NCBI RefSeq assembly: GCF_963676685.1
Contig: NC_092346.1
Span: 91,236,255 to 91,300,254, forward strand
Source of the DNA: Mytilus edulis
Taxonomy: Eukaryota > Mollusca > Bivalvia > Mytilida > Mytilidae
Direction of reading: 5' to 3'
Length of the DNA stretch: 64,000 bases
The notes below the pieces were generated by a model that was given only the letters and a program-made list of their open reading frames with translations, made no database searches and was not told where the DNA came from. Every line of letters begins with the position of its first letter. Position 1 is the stretch's first letter. Shown piece by piece: positions 54,621 to 64,000 of this stretch. The position numbers were made by a program, and so were the translations under genes.

Positions 54621-56217
54621 TGTCAAACTCCCAACTTTGCCTAGTCACCATTTCAAAATCATGGAGCTTGAACATTGAAGTACGCCGGTATCATAAATTC
54701 ACGAATACTGTAGCTGGCAAGTTTTGTCGCTCTTACAGTTATTTTTTATTCTCATCTGCTCTATAGTTGTGATCAGACATTAATTATCTTTAGAACTGTT
54801 CTAAACTGTTCTAGTTCTGTACTGTTCTTACTGTTATTAGATCTAAAGAAGAACTACTAAAACTATCTTAATGTAGTACTGTCAGGACCATTTGTAGAGT
54901 AGTTCTTCTAACTGTTAGAGTCTGATCTATGGTAGGACAGTTCTTATTAAATTGCTAGTACGTAAATAAGAGCAGTTCTCTTGTCGTGATTTAGACCAGC
55001 GACAGTTATATAGGTTCCCTTGTATGATCTGTTAAGTCATATTTTAGATAAAGAGGATTAAATTGTAAAAACAAATTACAGTCTAGGATAAAACAAAAAT
55101 TAAGACTAGTAATATTCTCTTTTTAAAATACAATAATACAGGTCGACGAGAACGCATTACAAGTAGAATATTAAGGATAGTTTTACATGTAAAATATTTT
55201 GAATACACATTGATCAAATCATTTTCTCGGAGTTGAGTGTTTTCATTCCCGAATTTATTTAACATTATACATTTTTATGTAAAATGTGTGTCATAGCCTA
55301 GATATATAATGCTTCATACTGTAATAATATCTACATTGATCATATTTTTACCTTATTTCTTTGTGTATTGTGTATTTTCACTAAAACTTGCATATTTTAT
55401 AATAATCATTACATATTATGATGTTAATGTATCTTGCCCGACAAGGGGCCGTGATTAGTAAAATAAAAATAACGTCTAATGTCATACATGTACGTTCGTG
55501 GTTAGTGTGATTATGTAAATTTTGTCAGCACTGATATTAACAAGTTTAGAAACCTAAAAACTGATTTACTACTTTGAACCTTGACAGTTCAACACCATTA
55601 ATATAATATTTCAAAGAAAACTAGTTAACAGACAGGGAATGTTCGTGTTGTAAAATTATCTCAGATTTCAAAAGCAGTATAAACTGTATTTTTTCTACTC
55701 AAATAAGAGCAAGTGTATAATTTGAAGCTTTTTGTACTTAATTATAACAATAACAATTGAACAATTCACCGTAATTAATAATTAATCACAAAAAGAAATA
55801 ATAAAAAATATACAAAATATACAAAATAAAGAAATCAATGAATGATAAAATGAAATTAAATGGAATACTTTAGTTCAGAGTTGGGCTGTATAAAACTTTC
55901 AAGGTCAGTACTGTCCACAAATATTCTCAGGTAGGACAGCTTCTGTCAGAAGTGTTATCAAGGTGTCAGCAGCATTGATATACAGACTTTTCTAGAGCAG
56001 TTCTCCTAGCAGTTCCTGTCAGATTTTAAGGGAGGTTATAATAAAATTGATCCCAACTGTGTTAGTTTGAATCGTTAATGCATTTCTCCACTTCATATGT
56101 CTTATATGAAATTATTATCATTAAATATAACAATCAAATACTATCATACACTATTACTTTATTGTTTATCAAGTTTTTAAATCATGACTGCAATGTTTTT
56201 TCATCTCTCTGCTACAG
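54621..56217. other. Region upstream of the coiled-coil gene
   Basis: 54780-54990 has many irregular copies of ACTGTTCT/AGTTCT. A further cluster with GTCAGAAGTG and AGCAGTTC lies at 55900-56030. Otherwise AT-rich, no gene. Confidence 0.4.
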
Positions 56218-56224
56218 CGTTTAA

Positions 56225-56383
56225 ATGGCACTTCCTCGTGTACAAAGCAATGACAGTATTTGTGACGGTGGGGAACCCCGTAGGAAGGGTAGTGACAACC
56301 TACTGGACACAGCAGATGACCTTGTCGATAGACTAGATGGACTAGCTGACATCTTAGCAGAAATTGAAGATACTTTCCAAAAG
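56225..56383 (+). CDS. Coiled-coil gene exon 1 (coding part)
   Basis: 53 codons ending EDTFQK; donor AAG|GTAGGT. Confidence 0.78.
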
Positions 56384-59300
56384 GTAGGTCAATGTAAACT
56401 ATAGCAGAAATTGAAGATACGATTCAAAAGGTAGGTCAATGTAAACTATAGTTTTATTGCAAACCAAATGAAACTTTTCCACAGAATCATCTATTATATT
56501 GGTCAATCTATTTAAACTTTTGTCAGTTATATTATCCCATGCCGGCCAGTGTTTGCTTTGCATCACGATGCGGAGCTATAGTTTCAGTCGACATATACGC
56601 CATCCCGAATTAATTACTTGTCACATGAAAGATTCTGATTGGTTGCATTATAATGCAGCTGAGATATAGCAACAGCTATTGGCTTAAATGAGATAAAGAA
56701 TTACCGACTTTTCTCGTCCAGGATAAGACAGCAAATGCCGGGAAAGCTATGTGTATTTCAGTTCCGTTCAACTCAATCGGAACTACTCGGCCTTTCTGGT
56801 TTCACGAAGTGTTTGTACTGCATAGCGAGAATGGCCGAGTAGTTACGATTGCCGTTCAACTGTCATTAATTCATGTTCGTTTTGTCACGTTATGCATATT
56901 ATTTCAAAGATACATTCAATATTGAAATATCAATTATTAATACGTGTTTTTTTGCTTTGTTACTCTGGCTGCAATTTGCACGATTTGCTTTACTAAAAAA
57001 TGTTCCTATACCATGCTTACTTTTTAAATTGTTATTTGTATGGAGAGTTGTCTCATTGGCACTCACACCACATCTTCCTATATCTATTTACAAAAATGCA
57101 TTCGTATTTTATAACTTCTGAAAATATATAGGTACACCTCCAGAGAGGTTCACCTCAAGAGTTGTGTCTAATTATATATTTTTTTTAATTTTCAACAAGT
57201 AATTTAAGATTTTTGAAAGCATGGGTGTATAACGCACATTATTAAAGTACATCCATTTTCTATCAATCAATTATATCTAAAAACAAGCGTTAGCCTTTCA
57301 AAAAGGGCTAGTCGACTCTTAGCTGATGAAAATGGAAAGTGCTCTCGCTTTGTAGATTAATTCATTTACTAGAATATCCACGTGCATCAATCAACACATT
57401 TTACCACACAGGTGAGGTCACACGTTATGTAGTAGTATTTATCGTTTAACGTTGTTGTTTACGAAACTCCAGAAGATTCGACTATTTATAATTAAAAGTT
57501 ACCCGTGTACCATTATCATGAATAAGCATGATTAATAACCAGGCAAAATCTAATTGCTTAAATAGAGAGGACAAATCCGATACTCTACGGGATTGAAGGA
57601 CATTTTCTAGGTTTGGATTGTCCTAACCAATCAATAAACTTTGAGTATTCACGTCTCGTAATATCTTCCAATCAGGTAGCAAGAAAAATTCACGCACTAA
57701 TAGTCCATCAGCTAGTTTTCAAAAGCGCTCTAGTTAAGGAGTTTGTGTTACACCCCAGGGTACCGCAATTTTTTTTGATAGAATTCAACTTCAGTATCTT
57801 ATTGATAAAATACAAGGTGTTAGACCAAAAAAAAAGTGTCCAAAAGAGGTTTAAAAACGTCCCTTACAATGGTCCCCTTATTTAACTATCACGACTAAGT
57901 AATTTTTGATTAAATCTTTTAATATAAAGCGATTGAAAAAAAATAAAGTATAGGTTAAAACAACTAAAACAGATATAAAACTATCATATTTAATGTAAAA
58001 CTAAAGATTTTTTGTTTAAAAAAAGTGTGTATTTACATTACAAACAATGCTATTTTTTGGGGTTAAAATTAAGGCATATTTTCTCATTTCATAAAGAAAT
58101 TCGTAATACAATTATCCGTTTTTGTGAATTAAACTTTAAAATTGACCAGTATGCAATGTTTAAACTATTTGCAGTATGTATATATCGTCTAAAATATGAA
58201 TTATTCAATAAAACATATGTACGTGCAAATACTCGTGAAATACCGGAAATCATCAAATTACCGTCTTCGATTCAGTTGACAATATATTCACACATACGCA
58301 CTTTAAGCTTATCAATTTGCAACTGAAATCAAACATTTAGTTGTCGATTATGTTGTTTTTCTGAGACAAATTATTTTATAAAGTAAATGTGTAACAAAAT
58401 ATTTATGAAAAAAATACAAATTAAAGTTAATTTTTTGCGTTTTGAAAAGGTGCACTCTATCGAACTCAATAAAGGTGTGCTTGTTTACATTTTGTGTTTT
58501 AGCTATGTGGTGATTGAGTTAAGATTGTTAAGTCTTTCAATCGACAAACATTGCTTTGAACGTAGGTCAAATAGTCAGTTGGGGAATTTGTTTAGACTTT
58601 TTACTTTCTTTGGCACACAATAATGTCGATTTGACATACCATCTGGTTACTATTTATTTGCTTTTCGTAATATTTACATTGTTCCTAATTTGATAGTGCT
58701 TTTTATCATTTTTCTTTCCTTTTTAATTGGATATATTGCTTCACTATTGTTTTATAAATTGTGTACATATTGTCACACTACATGTGCTTTTATAGCAGTC
58801 ATTGGGAAACGGTTTGGCGATGCAGGGCTGGGCGATCTCCTGTTTTAGTCTGGAGTTATTGGGTCAGGTTCTTTGACTGGTGTATTTGAAGGTAAACATT
58901 ATAATCGAGCGCTGCGATTGCTCAAAATTGTATCTGAAGCTTTTGAACGATTACGTTGGGAAGCATTTGGTTCTTGTCTTAATTCAAATGATGAGAATGA
59001 ATTTCTCGATCCTAATTTTCAGCATCTGCTTTGTCAATCTTAGTTCAAATCAGACAAAATTAACAGAAAACAACTTAAAAACCTTGCTAATTTCACCTTC
59101 TGTTGGTAAACTATTTGAGGCATTTAGTGTATATTGCAATCTAAGTGAGGGACTAATGAAAAAGTTCTGGAATTCTTACATAGAAATGGTCGAACTTTTA
59201 TTGGTATGTATAAGAGCAACAAGGGAAGGTAAGTGGGAACTTCATTTGGCATGTTTTGAAAAAATGTTACCATGGTTTTTCGCATATGACCGTCAAAACT

Positions 59301-62300
59301 ATTCCCGATACATGTCAGTATATTTGCTTCACATGCAAAATCTGCAAAATACATATCCTGATGCCCATGTATATCTTTCATCTGGTGGTTTTTGTGCTCT
59401 CATGGATTTTCTAGATCTCCAGTTGACCAAACAATCGAGCAAACGTTGAACAGAGATACCAAAATAAGAGATGGCATTGTTGGTTTCAGTTTGAATAAAG
59501 GTTCTGTTAAACGTTGGTTGCTAAATGCACATGACAGAGCTTCAATATCATCAAAATGTCGAGATTTGGCATGAATAGTTAATCCTGAAACATCGACACA
59601 AACAGAACTTGACAAAACTCGAATGAAATGAGATGAAACTGACGTTTTGAAATTGGTTCAAACACTGCAAAGGTGGACAAACCCATTTGAGACATCTGAG
59701 CAGCTATCAGGCTTGTCCTCGGGCACCGTTTCTTCCTCTGAATTAATGTGCGACGCCTAGAAAAAGGAAATGTTGGCATCAGACAATTTATCAGTGAACG
59801 GCTTGTTCAAAAGTCAATCGGCAAATGGAAGCTATTCCTGAGGAAAGCATGTGGATATTTGATTGCATGGCAGTCATTCAATCCATCACAAGGATACCAA
59901 ATACTTTTTCTGATTTGGCAAATGTTGTTTTTAAAACCATCCTTTCAGTTTCAAAAAGAGCTCCCCGCATTGATTTTGTCACTGATCAGTATCCCACAAT
60001 ATCCATAAAAAAATAGAACGGGATCGCAGGTCCTTGGGAGGGCAAATCATAACAATAATTTCGAGACCATCACAATCGTGTCCTCGGCAATGGAGGAAAT
60101 TGTTGTCAGTTGGTAGAAACAAAGTTGCTCTTGTTAAATTCTTTGTGTCGGAACGGATTAAACAATCCTATAGATTTACACTTGAAGGAATTGATTTATT
60201 TGTATCACTGTTGAAAATGAAATAGTGACAAGTGTAAAATGCACTGAGCTTCTAAGCAAACAGGAAGAAGCCGACAAAAAAATGTTTCTTCATGCAAAAC
60301 ACGCAGCTGACAAAGGTTACGATTCCATTGTAATAAAATCAATCTGATGTGGAAGTATTGGCCTGCTATTTTCAGAATCGCATCAGTTCAAATATTATTC
60401 TTCTGATAGGTACGTCTTCCAAATGCAGATTATTAAATGTGCAATCAATGTGCGCAAAATTTGTGGAGAATTTTTGTAGAACACTGACAGGATTTCACGC
60501 CTTTAGTGGTTGTGATTCAGTTAGTGCTTTGTCTGGTAAGGGGAAAAGCAAAGCATTTGGCGTTTTGAATCGTTCTGTGGAGTTTTCAGAAGGTCTATCC
60601 CGTCTTGGTGAAAATTTTAAAAGAGGTAGGCGAAGGACTGTCAAAAACACTCGAGAGGTTTTTGTGTGCTATATATGAATACGATTATAATAGCATCAAT
60701 GAAATTCAGATTTTTTTTTGCAATGCAAAAAACATTCATTGTCATCTACTGCCCCAACAAAAGATGCAATGTTAAAGCACATCAAACGATTCAACTTTCA
60801 GGCAAAGATTTGGAAATCTGCTCTATAACACAACACTGTTCCATCGCCAAACAATCATGATTGGATTGTTAAGAACGATTTGATCAGCATCAATTGGCTA
60901 GACCAACCGCCATGATTCCATGTTTTTCCCTTTCTGACCTTTGAATTTTGTTCAACTGTCTTTAGTTACTTGATGTTCTATGTTTTAATGTAAAAAATAT
61001 ACCTTTTTTTATCAAGAAAACTAGTATGTATGCTTTGGTTCATTCAACATCATGAATTTTGGTTATAACCCTCCCCCTTTTTTTCTTGGTCCTAAACGAT
61101 TTAAAAATTAAATAAAAATTAGCCTCCGTATTAATAAGATATGACTTGTTCAATTTAATAGGGGTAATTGTACCGAATACTTGGTTATTTTTTCTTTTTT
61201 CTGTATATATGTGTGAAACACAATTTTTGATATACTCTTAAATTAGACCCCTTTTAACCCCTTTTGGACACTTTTTCAAAAGTCTAACACCTCTTAAAAT
61301 ATTCTTCAGACATTACTCTTTAGACTTATACCAAAAAATTGCGGTACCCTGGGGTGTAACACAGAACTGAAATTTTGCCTTACCAGCTGATGGACTATAA
61401 CTGTCCATCGTTCAATTCTTAATCTCGACTAGGAGTCGATAATTATCACATTTCCAATACTATTTAACAACCACATGCACACATATTACCTTACATTAGG
61501 ATAGAGCGAAGTAGTCCATAGATTTTTCGAAATCTGAAACTTGTGTACAATTATGTTAATGCAGGTTAATAACAAAAAGAAGCAATAAACATATAAGGCA
61601 AGTATTATACAGACACATTAAGAGACACAAAAAGTAAAGCGCACGTGTTTGAAAAATACAACACGAAGATACAAATTCAATTGCATAAGCATAAAAGAAA
61701 TCCAATGTCTCCAATAGGGAAAATGAAATGTGCATGTGTAGAAAAGAAGTCTGTAGCTTCATGTTGTAATCTATAAAAAAAAAATTGATTTCAGGATGAC
61801 GAAGATGATAATGATTCAAAAAGGCCAAATATTTTCAGACGTCTGAAAGATGGATTAGATTCGGCAAGATCATTAATTGCTTGCCTTAAACGTGAAAAAT
61901 GGAGAGTCAATCGCCGAAAGATGAGTGTCGACATGAGAATGGGAGAGTTAGATGACTATAAAATGCACCTCAAACAGGACATGGTGAGGAATCCTTATAG
62001 GAATATGACTACTGCACATGCTTATTTAGGTTAAATTGTATAATTGGTGTCTCGGTAACATCCTGGTGTGAAAACTGTCACACCAATAATATCCATAAGT
62101 TCTTTCCTTTATATCACTCTAATATTGGTGATTGAACGAATTTTCAATCGGTCGACAAGTGTACTGTTTATATCACAAAGGTGTACTACATGAAATAAGA
62201 ATACTTGATTTCATTGGAAATTTATTGCGTTGTTAAAATCTGCAATGAAACAGCAAAAATATATCGGTTAGTTTTTGTTATCACACAAAAATGAGTTTAA

Positions 62301-63916
62301 CAGTCATAAAAAAAAACATTTTCTGACGATTTTCCACAACCTGATCCATACCTTTTATTATATAAACTACATTTTAGCAAATTATTAGAAAATTCTATCG
62401 ATTTTAATTAAGACCCTAATCTACCCTAAATATACTTAATATGCTGCAAATAGTTTGGAGTCAGGAGCCTGTAATTCAGTGCTTGTCGTTTGTTGCTGTG
62501 TTACATATTTGTTTTTCGTTCATTATTTTGTACATTAATTTGGCTGTTAGTTTTCTCGTTTGCATTGGAATACTTTTGTGATTCCAGGACCTTTTATTGC
62601 TGACTATGCTGTTTGGGCTTTGCTCATTGTTGGAGGCTATACGGAGACATGTAGCTGATAGTTTCTGTGTCATTTGGTATCTTTTTATTGTGTAGGGTTG
62701 TTTCATTGGCAATCTTCTTTTATATATAAACATGCCTTTTATGTTGTTTTAAATATGGAAAGACGATATTTTAAACAGAAATGACATAATTTATGATGAA
62801 GGTAAATCCAAAAAAGCGCTTCGAATGCATGAAATTTATACTCTTTTCATTTTTAATGACATACTTCTTTGACTTTTAGACATCTTTGAACACGACAGTG
62901 GATGATTTAGCACTACGTTTGATCCAATCAGAGAATGACAACTGTGATGCACAAGAAGCTCTAGAAGAATTGGAAATAGCCAAAGCAGAAGTTGAAGACG
63001 AGTTGGTGGATGCAAACAAACGAATAAAAAGTAAATAGAACCAACAATGAACTTCAATAAATAATGATTTATTTAAGAATGAAATCAGTGCTTCTAATCG
63101 TATATAATTTTTTTTCAAAAACCATACACAAATAGTATATAACACATAGTTCAAATTTAAACACAGTAAATAAACAACAGAAATGATACATAAATCCATA
63201 CACCGATTATTCGCTTGTCTCAAAAGAATATCGAAAAGAACTAGAATAGACATGGATGTTGTACGATTGTCAAAGAGACAATATCCACCATAGTCAAAAG
63301 GACTAAGATTTAAACAACTATAAAAGATGTTCATACGTCCTTCGACGATGCGCAAACCCCTTACCGTATCTAGATCAACCCGTGTATTGATTTTCCTGTT
63401 TGTTTTTTACTCGTTGATGACAAATGATTAAAAAATATATATACCAAAACCATTTATTGATATGAAAATGTGTCTATTTCTATTATTCCTTTCGCATGAA
63501 AGCAACTATCAGATATTTCCTTGTAATTTTTTATTCAAGTTTAAGTTATCTTTTTCTCTCCAATAAAGTATATTTGTATCAATTTATATTTATTAGAACT
63601 TAACGAAGATAAAGATGATCTGGTCACAGAAATTCAGTCTTTGAGGAGGTTACGAAGTGATTCTGCAGTAAGGAGAGAAAATGCAGAATTGCGCTCAGAA
63701 ATAGAAGTGTTACACGAAGAAAGACACCACCTAAAAGCCATTATCAGGGACATGGAAGATTACAAAACAGAAAATAACAGTCAAGACGGCGGCTCGGACA
63801 TATTAACAGTAACGGACGTCAATCTGAATGCTCTTAAACTTAAAACGAAATCAAAGGATGTAAATTCTAATCCTAAAAATAGGAAGAAAGTTGACGGGAG
63901 TATACATTTTGTTTGA
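56225..63916 (+). CDS. Coiled-coil protein of unknown function (whole gene, 4 coding exons)
   Basis: Exons 56225-56383, 61795-61983, 62880-63030 and 63597-63916 have GT/AG borders and matching phases (0, 0, 1) and give 272 aa. The start is MALPRVQSNDSICDGGEPRR. A CTACAG acceptor at 56217 implies an upstream 5' UTR exon. Seen: an acidic segment (ADDLVDRLDGLADILAEIED, then DDEDDNDS), then heptad-rich helices through exons 2-4 (TVDDLALRLIQSENDNCDAQ, EALEELEIAKAEVEDELVDA, ENAELRSEIEVLHEERHHLK) and a Lys/Asn-rich tail ending DGSIHFV. No signal peptide, membrane segment or enzyme motif. I do not recognise the family. A structural or scaffold role would be a guess. Intron 1 (5.4 kb) hosts a TIR-bounded element. 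Confidence 0.8.
56355..56448 (+). repeat. 47-bp tandem duplication spanning the exon 1 splice donor
   Basis: 56355-56401 and 56402-56448 differ at few positions and each contains AAAAGGTAGGTCAATGTAAA, so two identical donors lie 47 bp apart (56384 and 56431). Use of the second would add an in-frame TAG. Confidence 0.92.
56449..57699. other. Intron 1, proximal part
   Basis: Contains an inverted repeat around 56766-56862 (GGAACTACTCGGCC / GGCCGAGTAGTTACG, GTTCAACT on the outside) and a family-2 tail scrap near 57040-57090 (GAGAGTTGTCTCATTGGCAC). Confidence 0.5.
57701..57856 (+). repeat. Left terminal inverted repeat of the intron-1 element
   Basis: Pairs imperfectly with 61250-61398; best block TGTTACACCCCAGGGTACCG. 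Confidence 0.7.
58985..60960 (+). pseudogene. Decayed copy of a multicopy invertebrate protein family
   Basis: Conserved-looking blocks run in order but across at least four frameshifts or stops: FWNSYIEMVELLLVCIRATR, EGKWELHLACFEKMLPWFFA and YDRQNYSRYMSVYLLHMQNL (59156-59360); DQTIEQTLNRDTKIRDGIVG (about 59430); WIFDCMAVIQS and RIDFVTDQYPTISIK (59840-60016); LLSKQEEADKKMFLHAKHAA (about 60250); FHAFSGCDSVSALSGKGK (60496-60549). I recall similar proteins in many copies in molluscs and cnidarians, but no name. The EEAD...HAKHA and GCDS...GKGK blocks with spaced acidic residues suggest a nuclease-like fold; this is a guess. The N-terminus is unclear. Confidence 0.65.
61250..61398 (-). repeat. 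Right terminal inverted repeat of the intron-1 element
   Basis: Reverse complement shares TAGTCCATCAGCT, TTACACCCCAGGGTACCGCA and GGTGTTAGAC with the left end, in the same order. Confidence 0.7.
61795..61983 (+). CDS. Coiled-coil gene exon 2
   Basis: 63 codons, DDEDDNDSKRPNIFRRLKDG to MHLKQDM, between TTTCAG and GTGAGG; phase 0 on both sides. Confidence 0.78.
61984..62879. other. Intron 2 with a retroelement tail
   Basis: 62455-62735 (+) is a family-2 tail: AGTCAGGAGCCTGTAATTCA, GTCGTTTGTTGCTGTGTTAC, TTGTTTCATTGGCAATCTTC. Confidence 0.55.
62880..63030 (+). CDS. Coiled-coil gene exon 3
   Basis: 151 nt after CTTTTAG, TSLNTTVDDLALRLIQSEND to ANKRIK plus one base; donor A|GTAAAT. Without splicing the frame stops four codons later. 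Confidence 0.78.
63031..63596. other. Intron 3
   Basis: Contains a reverse-orientation repeat scrap at about 63240-63370 (GATTGTCAAAGAGACAAT, TTCGACGATGCG). Confidence 0.5.
63597..63916 (+). CDS. Coiled-coil gene exon 4 (C-terminus)
   Basis: 320 nt after TTATTAG; KLNEDKDDLVTEIQSLRRLR then SDSAVRRENAELRSEIEVLH, a Lys/Asn-rich tail, TGA at 63914. No polyadenylation signal before the window end. Confidence 0.78.
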
Positions 63917-64000
63917 TTGTTATAAGTTGGTTATGGAAATACAAGCAAACTGACAAATGATGATGGAACATTTTTAAATGCACTGGACTTTTTTCTACTT

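Larger units (their letters stand above)
57700..61399 (+). mobile_element. ~3.7-kb TIR-bounded element in intron 1
   Basis: The outer ends TAGTCCATCAGCT (57701) and AGCTGATGGACTA (61397) are inverted. Inverted similarity continues inward: GTTACACCCCAGGGTACCGC at about 57747 versus its complement at about 61340, then GGTGTTAGAC and AGTGTCCAAAAG blocks, giving ~150-bp imperfect TIRs. TAA sits outside both ends (57698-57700 and 61398-61400), a possible 3-bp target duplication. The interior carries a decayed protein family (58985-60960). I infer a DNA transposon; superfamily unknown. Confidence 0.7.

Noticed and set aside
58012..58623. Two ORFs inside the TIR-bounded element (104 and 78 aa)
   Set aside because: No recognisable motif and no continuity with the conserved blocks downstream; may be spurious or unrecognised cargo.

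Overview
The window looks like nuclear DNA of a bivalve mollusc, most likely a mussel of the Mytilus type. It is AT-rich, with short exons in multi-kilobase introns, a metazoan protein repertoire, and dispersed repeats of the kind I associate with mussel genomes. No bacterial, organellar or viral gene organisation is visible.

Three host genes can be assembled from exons whose splice sites and reading phases agree. (1) TRNT1, the tRNA CCA-adding enzyme, lies on the minus strand (8778-19658) in 7 coding exons encoding 458 aa. (2) PAXX, the Ku-binding XRCC4-family factor of non-homologous end joining, lies on the plus strand (38220-45592). It has 2 exons encoding 200 aa, split by a 6.8 kb intron loaded with transposons. 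(3) An unrecognised 272-aa coiled-coil protein lies on the plus strand (56225-63916) in 4 coding exons. Everything else is repeats, mobile elements or unassigned sequence.

Layout. 1-1912: tandem array of ~360-bp monomers, each carrying a type I hammerhead ribozyme (a retrozyme-like array). 1913-8777: repeat debris, a cluster of three palindromes and a dead reverse transcriptase. 8778-19658: TRNT1, whose introns hold a minus-strand hammerhead repeat copy, two copies of a tandem-core element with terminal hairpins, a 556-bp element with TTAA target duplications and a 2.8-kb element with TTAA duplications. 19660-29635: intergenic repeats, including a tRNA-derived SINE. 29636-33092: a 3.4-kb foldback element with long inverted arms and a 9-bp target-site duplication. 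33104-37866: a LINE with intact PHD-finger ORF1 and endonuclease/reverse transcriptase ORF2, ending about 350 bp before PAXX. 38220-45592: PAXX, with a 5'-truncated LINE (12-bp target duplication) and a Helitron/pearl-like element with a 166-bp tandem core in its intron. 46135-54620: further MITE-like elements, a minisatellite and reverse-transcriptase fragments with their 3' tails. 56225-63916: the coiled-coil gene, whose first intron hosts a TIR-bounded ~3.7-kb element carrying a decayed copy of a multicopy invertebrate protein family.

The strongest unusual signals are five. The first is the hammerhead array, with a second hairpin that shows compensatory change. The second is the foldback element. 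The third is the TIR-bounded element with the unnamed protein family. The fourth is the pair of independent tandem duplications that each copy a splice donor. The fifth is the nested insertion history inside the PAXX intron. All calls rest on reading the sequence and on family knowledge; no alignment or search was run.
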